Shown here: piece by piece, positions 35,143 through 46,133 of the stretch | Position numbering within the stretch: position 1 is the first letter of the stretch | Layout of the letters: every line of letters begins with the position of its first letter | Source: Marasmius tenuissimus | Lineage: Eukaryota > Basidiomycota > Agaricomycetes > Agaricales > Marasmiaceae | Assembly: GCA_029532415.1 (NCBI GenBank) | Contig: JAQOTA010000064.1 | Location: forward strand, 310,001 to 374,000 | DNA: 64,000 nucleotides | Direction: 5' to 3' | Program-made: the position numbers and the translations under genes | Notes under the pieces: model-generated | What the model was told of the DNA's origin: nothing | What the model saw: the letters and a program-made list of their open reading frames with translations, nothing else | Databases searched by the model: none

Positions 35143-35372
35143 GGAGAACAACCTACTTGTGAATGACTATCAACCTATCCGCGTTATCGACGCCTCAAAA
35201 AAACCGTAGGTTGAAAGGGGCCCTTATAGGTCGGAAATCAACCTAGGCGAGAATAGACGTGTTTTCAACCTGCGGGGGTTGCGTTTCATGCAACATCAGG
35301 TTGGAAATGATGCAACATTAGGTTGGAACCGGAGGTTGAATTTCAACCTCTCCGGCGTTCACAGAGAAATTG
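35143..35372. repeat. Right arm of inverted pair 'a'
   Basis: Reverse complement of 32925-33146, with several AGGTTGAA copies and the near-palindrome GGTTGAATTTCAACC at about 35335. It lies inside the CACTA-like element at 34048-36398, so the two inverted pairs interlock instead of nesting. Confidence 0.6.
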
Positions 35373-35399
35373 ATCTCGCCCATACGCGTACTAGTAGAC

Positions 35400-35947
35400 C
35401 TGGACAGCTGAGTTTAAATTGGCTGAGGACCCGGGGCCTTCCTTTTCGGGATTTCAGTATTGATCGAGATCCAGTGAGGGATCGTGTCTGATATTTTTAC
35501 TCCAGCGTTCGACGTCAACACGTCCCCGACTACCAGTTTCTCGACGTGCTTCCCTCAGTTTCTCGTTACTGTTCAACTCCAATCTCATACACCGATATTC
35601 AATAGCCGTGGTATGAGCTATGATAAAGACAACATACCTCATACTCATTGTCTTTGGGATCATTTAGTAATCAGAATTTCCGTTCTTTCTCTTTACTTTG
35701 GTGCTCATTCCTGCGTAGTACATGTCTACCCAGTAAATATCTTACACAAACCTATTGTCGTCTCAAGTATTGTTGACAGCCTTTTGAACCGCGTTTTCGT
35801 CTCCCATCCTGGTCGACTGCTCGGGCGGAAGGAAAGAAAAATATTTACTGCCACAGGAACCACACGAGCACTCGATCACTCGATCAATACTGAAATCCCG
35901 AAAAGGAAGGCGCCGGGTCCTCAGCCAATTTAAACTCAGCTGTCCAG
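35400..35947. mobile_element. 548-bp element with 69-bp terminal inverted repeats
   Basis: The arms at 35400-35468 and 35879-35947 match at 68 of 69 positions when inverted; both start CTGGACAGCTGAGTTTAAAT. Such identity suggests a recent insertion. The interior carries one 149-residue open frame on the plus strand (35484-35933) with no recognisable motif, partly inside the right arm, so it is probably not a gene. The flanks share only AC, so the target duplication and superfamily are unclear. Confidence 0.75.
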
Positions 35948-36398
35948 ACCCCTCACAACGACTGTTTTGTGAGGGGCCGGTTACAGGCCTAGCATACTAG
36001 TGTTTGTTTGTGTCCATAGAGTAATGTGTCGCCCGCAGCAAGCCACCTTGGAGATTCCCGAAGAACTGTACAGTTCTTCCCGCACTTCCATAAAAGGCAA
36101 TGCAAGCAACGGAAATTATTCAAAGCACAAGTTTGCTTGAGCTTCGTTGTACTATAGAGCTTGTACACCTTGTAGGACCCTGTAAGCAATTAGTACACTC
36201 GCTATTAAAAGCTGATTGAGCCGTTAAGTCAAAGCGTCGACTCCCAGGGGTGTTGATAATCCCTCAAATTTAGGTTGAATCGACTAGCTTGAATTGTAGT
36301 CTAATCTGAATGAAATTAACTGAATCAACCAATTATAGGTTGGTTGTGAATTTCACTCAGAAGTTGGTTGAATTTCAACCTCATTGACTTTCATAGTG

Positions 36399-37618
36399 AC
36401 ACCTTCGTGAATTCATCAAGTTGGCAACCACGAAACCTCAGCCTTTTCATTCATTGAGGTGTAGATTTACTGGATGGGTAAGACATGATTTATCTGTTCG
36501 GTTAACATCCATAGTTCCTGAATCCAATTTCACGGCCATGAAATTCTGCTCGGCGCCCCGTGTCTAGATTCAGCATTCCAGTGCTGATCAGTGATAGCAT
36601 TCATCTTGTTACTTTCAAAGGGGCTTGTGGCTGGGTGACTCTGTGAATGATTAATGATATCCTGGAGGTTCCATGACTGATGATGTGCTCTTTGTAGGTC
36701 GTTGCTTTGAACCTGCCATACGTATCGGATTTGAGTCTGGCCTGCAGGTTTTGAGTAGTAACATGTGTACTTGCATTACAGCAATATGACGGTGCCCTCA
36801 ATGCAGAAAATCCGTCACAATATCCTACTGTGGAAAGTCTAGAGTGCTGACAATTATCGATGAGTGCATGACTTGCAGTTTGGGAGGTTTGTCTCCAACG
36901 TTATTTGAGTTCCTTGGCCCGCCCTTGCTTGGAGTGCTGCAAGTTGTATGGTGATTAAGAGCATGTTAGAATCCTAAGGAAGTTGCATGAAGTGTCGAAG
37001 CTGTAATCAGACATTTTGTACCCATAGTAGCCAAGTAGCTGAGTAGAAATTTCCTGATCTAAACTCGATTCTCGGCTTCTCGACCTGCTCAGGATGTTGC
37101 TCTCAGTGAAGAGATTTGCAGTCGCTGGCGATGTTCATATGTGGGCAAATGTGAGATCTAGTGCCAGAAGGTGCGGTCTTGCGAAGTTCGGATGCATACC
37201 CAAGACGACACCAGGAGCTGCACAGCGTATAACGGTGAAAATTACCGGGTGGTGAATTGTCAGAAATTGTGAGAAAATCCGAGAATCCCCTTAGATTTCA
37301 CTGAAAATACACAATCGGTCATTCTTAAGTCATGTCACGGAATATCCCTGCAATTCGCAGACAATCTACATCAGAATGAACCAAGAATGTGCGAGAATTA
37401 CCTTGACCAGAATGACGGACCATTTACCGAAAATTCTCTGATCCTGTTTTTTCTGCTCACACGCCTGCTACCCCCGCTTCTAGGTCCTCGTTTGACAGCA
37501 CTACTCATATTGATAAAGGCACGTTCTACGTTGTAGTAGTCATGGTACAATAAAAGGAAGTTGTAGTCGCGATAAGACATGAAATAAACCCCCCATACCC
37601 TCCTGTACACGTCTCCCA
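36399..37618. other. Intergenic region beside the transposon nest
   Basis: No open frame with a known motif and no repeat that I could pair with another part of the window. Confidence 0.35.
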
Positions 37619-39468
37619 ATGCAACAACCAACTGCATCTGGCATTCCTGGGTTTGATCCAGGGCCTACTCCAGGAGATACTGCCCAACAAGATGCTCGAA
37701 GGATGATGAGTGAGAGTTCTTGGAATGCTGGTACGTGTATATCTTGCGTAAGAGATAGTATTATTGGCTTACTTTGCTTAGCAGTGCCAGCACCAGAATC
37801 ATCACCTATACAGACAATTTCAGCTCTCCCAACATTTCCAGCGTGGCCAGGACACTCACCTCCACAACCTCCACCACAGCATGTACAGGCCTATGATCCC
37901 ACTCTCATGCCGCCGCCGCCAACACTGGGGACAGGGCAGCCAGCAATGCTCTTCGCAGGCAGCCCTCCTGGAGCTGGTAGCCATACACCCTCTGCTGCAT
38001 TCTCTCATCTTTCCCTGTCAACGCCTGCGGCCCTACCAAGCCCTGTTCTGACGCCAGCACCATTTCCACCGTTGATGTTGAACAATAAATACCGGAAGGA
38101 CGAGCATGTAGCTAAGCACAACCTCCTGCGAACCAGGATACAGGAGCTTGAGCAACGCCTTCACATGGAATCCATGTCGAAGGCTCTCTTGAAGCAGTCT
38201 CTCGAGGCTACGGTTATGGAACCAAAAGGTGGATTTGATCGCGCAATTGCCGGCGTGCAGAGTGACCTGGAGAGAAAGATTGAGGAACTGAGAAAGGTTG
38301 GGGAAGGGAGCGAACGTTCTGACTCATCTCAGAGTAGTAGTGATGACAAATCAGGCGTTGAAGCGGTCAAAGAGGAACCAGAGATGGATAGCAAGACGGC
38401 TGTTGGACATTCGTCCATCAAGGTGAGTTTGTCTGCAAGAAAGAATGTTCAGTTACTCAGATACACCTTGGTAGAGCTTGACGAAACAGACATTTTACCT
38501 GTTTCTTGGTACCATGAACCTGAAAACAAAGAGCAACTTCCCTGCCTACAAAACTGGCGAGCTTGGCTTCATCCAGGGAAGCACCGAAACCCGCCAACTG
38601 TGGCTGAACTGGGAGGCGACTGCGAAGCATGTTGACAATGTCAACAAGCTGGCTGCGATGGCACGTTATGCCCGCCAGGCTGGCCCTAACATTGTCGCTG
38701 AGGCCAAGAGATTCCTCCCTTTCATCTCCAAAACTGATCTCCTCAACCGATTCCAGGGCCAATTCGATAATTTGCGGCAGATCCACAAAGGGACATCAGG
38801 GAGGGGTAGGGCTGCATCTGGAACACAAGTACCTGAGGTAGAGGGCTTCAATGCACCTCTAAACAACACAAAGTTCAGTAATTGAGCAAGTGGGGTAAGT
38901 GCGAGACATTGTTCTATCGCATCACATATACTCACAATCAAGTTCATGGCAGAAACTGAAGGTTCGCAACTGAAAACGTAGCAGCAAATCAATTCCTGAG
39001 CCACTGCAATGGGTTGTGGAGAAGAAATATGACCATGCATTCGAGGTAAACCATATATCAGACAACGAAGACTGTACTGAGAACGGGAAGCTAATGAGGA
39101 ATAAGTATGTGGATAGGCCACAGACATTTCATTCAGAAACGGTACGTACCCATTTGTTAACCGCCTGCTTGATTCTAAAGTCTAAACAGTGTCAAAACCT
39201 TTACGATGCCGTCAACTCAATACCTGACCCTGAACCCAGCAATCAGTACATTACACGGATTAAGGGGCCACTGAAGAACCAAGGTATCCGGAAGACGGCA
39301 TTGTTTGCAAAACGGGGACGGCAATGGATGTACAAGGAGCAATGGTTGGAGGAGAACCCATCGTACAACACCAAGGTGTACATGCTGGACAATGGAATGT
39401 TGTGGGGTGATCCTATGGATCCAGTAGAGCAAGAAGAGTTGAAGAAGGAGGTGAAGGAGGAGTGTTGA
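37619..39468 (+). CDS. Transposon-associated coiled-coil protein of unknown function
   Basis: Several exons form a hydrophilic protein. The first encodes QQPTASGIPGFDPGPTP and a Pro-rich stretch. Next comes a coiled coil (RTRIQELEQRLHMESMSK) with an acidic Ser-rich linker. After an intron there is a helical segment (TGELGFIQGSTETRQLWLNW, then MARYARQAGPNIVAEAKRF). The last exon starts near 39016 with KYDHAFEVNHISDNEDC and ends near a conserved ARxWMYKEQWL-like motif (GRQWMYKEQWLEENP). The order coil, GELGFIxGSTETRQLWLNWE, DHAFxVNxxSDxED, RxWMxxxWLxxxP is one I have seen in a highly repeated mushroom family of unknown function that often lies beside transposons. The final stop TGA (39466-39468) is contributed by the inserted LTR, so the native C terminus is truncated. 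Confidence 0.55.
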
Positions 39469-39720
39469 GGCAGAGGTCCTGCCCACACAGTGGCAGCATG
39501 GGACAGACTAGCTCACCTGGAGATAGGCTTAGAGGCAGCAATGAGAGTAGTAAAAGTACTGGTATTGCATGTAGATACAGAGCTACTTATATACTATACA
39601 GAGGTAGCTGTAGCTACTATAACAGGAGTGACTAGGAATAGCATAGATCATAGTAAAATGATTGAAGCATAGATGCGGCCCGATACAACGGTACATATAT
39701 CTGGTAGTCCAGATTCAACA
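39463..39720 (-). repeat. LTR of copia family A (3' LTR in element orientation)
   Basis: 258 bp, TGTTGAGGCAG...CCAGATTCAACA on the plus strand. Nearly identical to 45876-46133, differing at only a handful of positions, which points to a young element. Confidence 0.85.
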
Positions 39721-39743
39721 CTCCCCCTCACTAAGTGTGGCAC
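39721..39743 (-). other. Polypurine tract of the copia element
   Basis: On the minus strand GTGAGGGGGAG ends exactly where the LTR begins, as required for plus-strand DNA priming. Confidence 0.7.
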
Positions 39744-39847
39744 AAGTAGAGCACAAAGTGTCTATTCGGACAAATAAAATTCAAGTCCAAGACGTTCTCT
39801 AAAAGCGGAGAACTTGACATGACCCAAATTCTTGGTAAACATGTCCG

Positions 39848-40602
39848 TGTTATATCCATGCATCTTACCCTGGTCTATCTCACCTAGTCACATCACACTT
39901 GGCTGGTCACATCACTTCCGGACCTATCCTGGGTATTTCCGGGCTTTCATTCAAGTCCATTCCAACACTATTCCATCCCCGGCACTCAACCTTCACTTCC
40001 GCACTTCAGTCTCTTACACCAAGTCCATCCCCGGAACCTCCGCCACTTCCGCCTCCGCTTCCGGGACTCTTTCCATTCTTCATTCTGACTTATTCTGACT
40101 TACTTATCTCCGACTTCCGAGATATTTCCACGCTCACTTATTCTATTCATATCTTCATTCCATCACGCACTTATTCATTTCCGGTTCATTTCCCTTCCAG
40201 TATTATTCTCCCCGTATTTGACTTCCATATGATACATCCTTTCCCGCACTTGACTCACTTATGATTCATTCATTTACTATAACCCTATATAAGCTCTATA
40301 CTTCTATCCTGTATCTTTAGACTCGAAATCAACCAGGTTTCAACCAGAATCACCCTGGATCAACCAGGACTCACCTGGATACTTCTCTATTATGTCTTTT
40401 CTTCTATCTCGCAACTTGTCCTCTTAGTCTAGTAGAAGGACAGCTCAGTTCATGGTGCTGTTGGCGAAACCTTCAGCTACTGTCTGCTCTAGATCCGTTG
40501 CTCCCACACTCCTTCATCATATCTCTTTCCTATCCATCTATCCGACAGCATATAAAATCCCATATCTTATCTTATCCCTATCCGATCCGCACGATCCTAA
40601 CA
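39848..40602 (-). repeat. Solo LTR, family B, inserted in the copia element
   Basis: A 755-bp sequence that on the minus strand starts TGTTAGGATCGTGCGGAT and ends ATGGATATAACA. It is flanked by a perfect 5-bp duplication GTCCG (39843-39847 and 40603-40607). It interrupts the end of the RNase H coding region. Taking it out with one GTCCG copy restores an open frame running from NLAD into MFTK and on to the polypurine tract, which confirms the insertion. The related copy is at 47559-48273. The interior is SSR-like and pyrimidine-rich on the plus strand. Confidence 0.85.
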
Positions 40603-43600
40603 GTCCGCAAGATTGTAGGCACTGTCAATAAAGAAAAGATTGACCTTGCAGTCTGAAACACATTCGCGAATGTAATGATAGCAAATATCAATGTGTTTGG
40701 TGTGACGTTCTTGAACTGGGTTAGAGGCGATAAAAATCGAGCCTTGATTATCTCCACATATGGGGACGGGACTCATATCAATCCCCAGTTCAGAGAGTAA
40801 CTGTCGAATCCACACAGCCTGACGACTACAGTCGGATAGTGCCATGTATTCAGCTTCAGTGGATGAAAGCACAACAGTCTTCTGGGCATGTGATTGCCAA
40901 CAGAAGATGCCACCTGCCAATTTGAAGAAATAACCCGTGATCAACTGACACTTGATAGGATCAGCAGCCCAATCAGAATGAGTGAATGCCAGTAAACCTC
41001 CGTCAGAGGTTCCATCATAGACCAATGCATAGTCTAGAGTTCCTGCAAGATAGCAACAAATATAAAGTGCCTTCTTCAGGTGATCCTCCGATGGATTAGC
41101 AGAGAATTGAGAAAGCTTTGTTACAGCGTAGGCAGTATCTGGACGAGTGCCAAGCATGATATACAGAAGCGATCCAATCACTGATTGATATCGAGCATGA
41201 CGTTTGGGATCAACAGGACCTTCGTTGGGATGTGGAATATAGCTGGCGGGAACAGGAGTATCTGCTGCTTTTGCATTTTGCATGCCAAATCACTTCAAGA
41301 CCTTCTTCAAGTAGTTGGTCTGATCAAGAAGGATTTCACGGCCTTTGCGTTGAATATGCATGTGCAAGAACTCCTTTGCTTCTCCCAAATCACGGCATTC
41401 CCAATGAGCCATAAACTCGGCTTTCTTCTTATCGACAAAGGCTTTGTTGGGTCCAAGGAATAATGCATCATTGACATAGATCAAAGTGATACATTCTTCA
41501 CCAGTCTCACAATCTTTGCAGATGAAGAGACCTGCATCAGAAGTCAGGCGTTTGAAGCCCATTACTTCTATGGGCAAATTGAGAGTACACCACCACTCAA
41601 GAGCGACTTGCTTTAGTCCATATAATGCATGGCAAATGCAATAAACTTTGCCTTCCTGACCCTTAACCTTGAAAGCTTCAGGTTGATCCATATAGATCTC
41701 TTCTTTAAGTTCACCATAAAGAAAGGCGTTCTTCACATCCAATGCCTGAATGTGCCAGTTTTTAAGAGCTGCAAGTGCGAGCATCATCTGTACAGTTTCA
41801 AACTGCACAACTGGTGAGAAGATCTCATCAAAGTCAACACCTTTGACCTGAGAGAAACCCTTGGCAACAAGTCGAGCTTTCTTTTGACCATCTGACTTAA
41901 CGTCAAACACTCATCTGTTTTTGACAGCCTTGCGACCTTTGGGTAGGTCAACCAATTCAAAGACCTTGCGCTTGTGAAGAGCCTCTAGTTCATTGCGGCA
42001 AGCGGCCTTCCATTCTCTCTGCTGCTCAGCTGGCAGCTTCAGTATGTCATGGAGAGTCCACTCTCGAACGTTAGACATATTGGTGAGGTCATCATGAATG
42101 GGAACTGCCTGATTTAACAGATAAATCATGAAACCTACTCCCCCTTCCTGAGATAATTGTTGCACTAAGCTATTGGGTTGACTCCCCCTGGAGTTACACA
42201 TGGTAGACAGACAGTTCCAGGAACCTTTCTAGGTCTGCCTCTCCTACGAGTAGTAGGTGGATCCATGGGTTCTCTATCACCCGTGGCATCTCTCCATGTA
42301 GAATTTTTCTCCATATCACGCACAATGCATGGGGGATTATTTGGGTCTTGTTGTTCACCAAATACGTTATCAGGTTGCTTAGTACCCGTCCGTTTCCTGC
42401 CTGAACGCCTTGGCGGCGGAGTCTGCTCTTGTCCACCCACTGGTGTAGGTGGCCTGGGAGGCTGGAACGGAGGATCAGGATGAGGATGTTGATGTTCACC
42501 CTGAGGTACAGGACCATCTTCATCATTGTCATGCGGAGATTCCGATTGCTTTGGAAGGTTGCCGGGAGGATAAAGATTGTCATCAGACAAATCATCATCA
42601 CTATCCGAAGAGAAGTTGGGATTTTCACCCAATACCGGTGGGATTTCAGGGATTTCACCCACCGGGGTAAAGCCACACGGTTTCTTATCAGAACACCTTG
42701 GGAACAAGTTTTCATCAAACAGAGCAGTAGTGCTTTTGAAGATAGCATTATTGGACATTTTCATAAAGACATATCCTTTCATGCCTTCCTGAAAACCGGT
42801 GAAGGTCATGAGTTCCGAACATGGAGATAACTTGTTAACTCGATGCTTTTCCGGAATAAACACATATGCTGCACATCCAAAGACTCAAAGATCCGAAACA
42901 TCCGGTGCACTGCCATGCAACTTCTCATGTGGGGTCAACCAATGTAAATGCTGGGACGGTGTCTGATTGTGAAGTACAACAGCTTGCAAGACACAGAATT
43001 CCCACCAAGAAGGTGGAAGACAAGCATCAAAGCGAAGAGCTTGAGCTTTCTCGACAATGGTCCAATTGAACCGTTCTGCACAACCATTCTGTTCCGGTGT
43101 ATATGGAATGCTGGTCAGAATTTTGATACCATGCTCCTTCAGTACATCGTTGAAGACATGTGATTTGTACTCTCCCCCTCCATCGGACATCCATTCCTTA
43201 ATATCAACACTGAATTGCACCTTCACCATAGCGATAAAGTCACAGAGCATCTTGATAGAATCAGATTTGCGTCACATGAGCATTGTCCAGCCATGTGAAG
43301 TACAGTCGTCGACAAACGACATATACCATTTGTATTTGTGGTACAATTCAGTGGGAAATTGTTTTGAGGTCGGAGTGGATTTTCTCGAAGGGTTTCGAGG
43401 CACGGGTAGTGGAGTCAGGGAACAATCTGGAGTGCATCTTTCCTTCTGCACATCCTCGGCATAACCGGGTTTTCTTTGGTTTTCGGTCGAATTCCGGGAA
43501 GTTCTTAGTATGCTTCCGAGCTTTATCCAGAGCCTTGTCTGAACAATATCCGAAACTTCTGTGTAGAACCTTGTAGTCAACTTTATCCACCACCTTGCAA

Positions 43601-43691
43601 GAATTCTCCAAGCGAGAGAAGTCGAATTGACAGAAGCGGAACATAATAGACAGGATAGAGTCGCGTAATGCATTCCTCCATATTCCTTCAA
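40603..43691 (-). pseudogene. copia pol: integrase, reverse transcriptase and RNase H (disrupted)
   Basis: Reading from high to low coordinates. The integrase core is at about 43250-42885 (MSDGGGEYKSHVF, then PEQNGCAERFNWT). A proline-rich linker follows at 42860-42165. The reverse transcriptase is at about 42200-41290: KARLVAKGFSQVKGVDFDEI, LDVKNAFLYGELKEEIYM and IYVNDALFLG, where the catalytic YVDD box reads YVND. RNase H is at about 41283-40603: LSSTEAEYMALSDCSRQAVW, GDNQGSI and KHIDICYHYIRE. In-frame stops lie after AVKNR (41911) and after KKVLK (41290), and there is a frame change near 42165-42200. The C terminus is cut by the solo LTR. The element cannot make active enzyme. Confidence 0.85.
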
Positions 43692-45560
43692 CAGAATGAG
43701 AGATGAACACAGTCCCTTTTCCCTTGATTTGGATAGGGTTGTCCTTCTGTGCAGTGTTTAGCTGCGGTCCATTGTTCATGGGTTCATACTCGGCGAAATC
43801 TTCCAGATCATAAGTAAAGTGCGATGAAGCACCCAAATCAACAATCCACTCTTGCGAGCTTCCAGTCGCCTTCTTTCCCTTACAATTGGCACATGTGGCA
43901 AAGTGATCACCAATATATTGCGCAAATTTCATATGGGACACGATATCCGAACTACTACGTTTAGAAGCGGCTAATAGAGCAGCACTCTGTAGGTTTGTAT
44001 CAGTGTTAGAAGAAAGACTGAGATAAGGCACTTGCCTGTCATCGTCAGATTCCTCAGATCCGATGGAGACCGAATTGTACTCAACATTGTCAGAAAAATC
44101 AGCAGCATCTGCGATCTCGCTGTCAACGTCCATGGCACTTCCACTCGCAATCTCCGTATGCAAAGAATTGTTAACAGCGTTCAACGCAATACAATCCTCA
44201 CGTTCAGAGTCAGAGTCCTCACGTTCAGAGTCGGAGTCCTCATAGAAAGAATCATAGAGGTCGTAAACCTTCTCGACACTCTTAGCACACTTTGCAGGTG
44301 GAGCAGGGGAGAAGGGACCATCAATACGATGCTTAAGGGAGGAAGAGGAAGCAGCTGCATATCCCTGTTCCATAGGTTCAAGGACGTGGGCATACTTGGG
44401 AACACCAAGACGATCAACAAGACTGCGAGCAGCCTGAGCATTCTCAAAAACAGTATCACTGGAAGTAGCACCGGAGAAGCACTGCATGTGGAGTGGATCC
44501 CGGGATCAGTCCGCAGGATGTATGACAGATGGAGTATCAGGAACGATGGGTGGTGTGGAGATGGACAAATGAGCGAGGGACACGATATGGGAATGACCCT
44601 TGTGAGAGGAGTCACCCTTGTTGTCCTGAGAATCACCCTTCTACTTCCTGCCACGTCAGTTGTTCTTCTTCTGGTTGTTGTTGTTCTTAGACTGGTTGTT
44701 ATTGTTAGACGTCGACGAAGGAGGATTAGACTGTTGGTTAAATTTTGGGTCCTTGTCCTTCTTGACAGAAGAAATGCGCAACGCGAGAGGAGCAGGTTTT
44801 CAAGATTTGTAGTAGTTAATGACAGCATCACGAGCCACTTCAAAAGTAAGTTCAGCTGGCAAGTTACCATTGGTAGCAAATTCATGAGTGTTGGCCCATG
44901 ACTGTGGAATGATAGAGAGGAGGAGCATGGCTCTGACAAGAGTAGGGAGTTCGATCTGCGCTTCAGAGAGTTGGCCAAATAGAAGTTTGAGTCTGGCAAT
45001 CTCGGGAACAGGGTTACCACTGGACAAACAAAACTCCATGACCGACTTAAAGTCAGCCCAAACAGAAACAGAAGTCTGTTGACCATAATGAGCCTTGATC
45101 TTCTCCCAAGCGTTCCAAGCTGTATCATCATCCTCGATAATACTCTGCATGGCAATGGTGGTGGTGGCACGTAGTGCACCCATGGCCTTGAATTCATACT
45201 TCTTCCAACGTCAATGGTCCTTCTTGTACCTTTCCAAATCCTTAGCATACTGCTCAAGGTCCCTACCATACTGCTGCATCTGTTCATCAGTAGGGGAGAC
45301 TGTCTCTTGTCGTTGAGTAGCTTCTCCCCCTTCACGAGCAGGAATGGTGACAGTGCGAGTAGTCGGCTGGGGTTCTGATGGTTCAGTAGGTTTCTCGGGT
45401 GCATCGGGTTCGGGTTCGTCGTTAGTATAGTGGTTGTAGAACTCGTTGATCATGGCATAGGTACCAAGACCCTTGGACCACTTGCGCCAGTTGACACTGC
45501 TGAAGACTTCAATGGTGGGGATAAGGGTAGACATAACAGGAGCCATAGCGATCTGGAGTA
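43692..45560 (-). pseudogene. copia gag and protease region (disrupted)
   Basis: Gag starts around 45540 (APVMSTLIPTIEVFSSVNWR) and continues through an acidic linker to AMGALRATTTIAMQSIIEDD, then FGQLSEAQIELPTLVRAMLL. That is the copia-type gag helical domain. A second gag part (VFENAQAARSLVDRLGVPK) is followed by acidic Ser repeats (DSEREDSDSERED). The protease motif WIVDLGASSHFT near 43850 has Leu where the catalytic triplet normally has Ser (DSG), and the gag-pre-integrase block CRGCAEGKMHSRLF is at about 43450. Several stops break the frame (near 45210, 44800, 44650, 44505), all TGA or TAG. Confidence 0.75.
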
Positions 45561-45857
45561 ATAAAACAATGATCAGCATAGGTTCATCATCATAGGCAAT
45601 GATAAAAGAAAATCACTGCACGGTCAATGGTGATAGCCATCGATCGTTGTTGAGGACATATTCCTCCATCGTCAGACATCAGTGAAGATGTTGACTTCAC
45701 AGGTCCAGAACCAGTGTTAACAGTCTACCCATCACAACAGCAATTAAGCAGTCACAATGGTTATCGAGTGCAACAACCACAATAGCGCATCATCATAGGC
45801 AGCACACAATAAAGGTGCACATCCTAGAGAGCTGCCATCGCAGGGCACATTGATAGG

Positions 45858-45875
45858 GCACCAGGGCCCATAACC
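45858..45875 (-). other. Primer-binding site, initiator-tRNA-Met anticodon arm type
   Basis: Directly next to the LTR on the minus strand lies GGTTATGGGCCC. It is complementary to the anticodon stem and loop of eukaryotic initiator tRNA-Met (GGGCCCATAACC), not to the tRNA 3' end. Drosophila copia uses a half-molecule of that tRNA in the same way. Confidence 0.75.
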
Positions 45876-46133
45876 TGTTGAGGCAGAGGTCCTGCCCACG
45901 CAGTGGCAGCATGGGACAGACTAGCTCACCTGGAGATAGGCTTAGAGGCAGCAACGAGAGTAGTAAAAGTACTGGTATTGCATGTAGATACAGAGCTACT
46001 TATATACTATACAGAGGTGGCTGTAGCTACTATAACAGGAGTGACTAGGAATAGCATAGATCATAGTAAAATGATTGAAGCATAGATGTGGCCTGATACA
46101 ATGGTACATATATCTGGTAGTCCAGATTCAACA
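45876..46133 (-). repeat. LTR of copia family A (5' LTR in element orientation)
   Basis: Second 258-bp copy, adjoining the primer-binding site. It is immediately followed by a gag fragment of another element on the opposite strand. Confidence 0.85.

Larger units (their letters stand above)
34048..36398. mobile_element. Non-autonomous CACTA/EnSpm-like element with long inverted ends
   Basis: The termini are CACTATGAAAGT (34048-34059) and ACTTTCATAGTG (36387-36398), the CACTA signature. Inside them about 380 bases at 34048-34430 are inverted at 36005-36398, including the near-palindrome GGTTGAAATTCAACC and a stretch around TTTTATGGAAGTG and ACAGTTCTTCGGGAA. The motif TTCAACCT is repeated in both orientations near both ends. 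No transposase is present. A target duplication of 2-3 bases is not clear (AAA on the left, ACA on the right). The element is interrupted by the element at 35400-35947 and overlaps the right arm of pair 'a'. Confidence 0.65.
39463..46133 (-). mobile_element. Ty1/copia retrotransposon with 258-bp LTRs (family A)
   Basis: Two direct repeats of exactly 258 bp (39463-39720 and 45876-46133) start TGTTGA and end TCAACA, the TG...CA form of LTRs. Between them, on the minus strand, lie gag, protease, integrase, reverse transcriptase and RNase H in copia order. The primer-binding site abuts the right-hand LTR and a purine tract abuts the left-hand one, so the LTRs and the interior belong together. The interior is interrupted by a solo LTR of another family (39848-40602). 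The flanking 5-mers (AGGAG and CTGCT) differ, so the copy has been rearranged since insertion or formed by recombination. Confidence 0.85.

Noticed and set aside
35484..35933. 149-residue frame inside the 548-bp element
   Set aside because: It overlaps the terminal inverted repeat, has no motif and is the only copy; not enough to call a gene.
32721..36410. CRISPR-like array because of repeated TTCAACCT motifs
   Set aside because: Spacing is irregular, both orientations occur and the organism is a eukaryote; subterminal transposon repeats explain it better.
39832..40264. Ser/Pro-rich plus-strand frames of 88 and 121 residues
   Set aside because: They fall entirely inside the solo LTR at 39848-40602, where pyrimidine-rich sequence leaves frames open by chance.
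42178..44901. Plus-strand frames opposite the copia gene, up to 289 residues
   Set aside because: They are antisense to clear gag and pol coding sequence.
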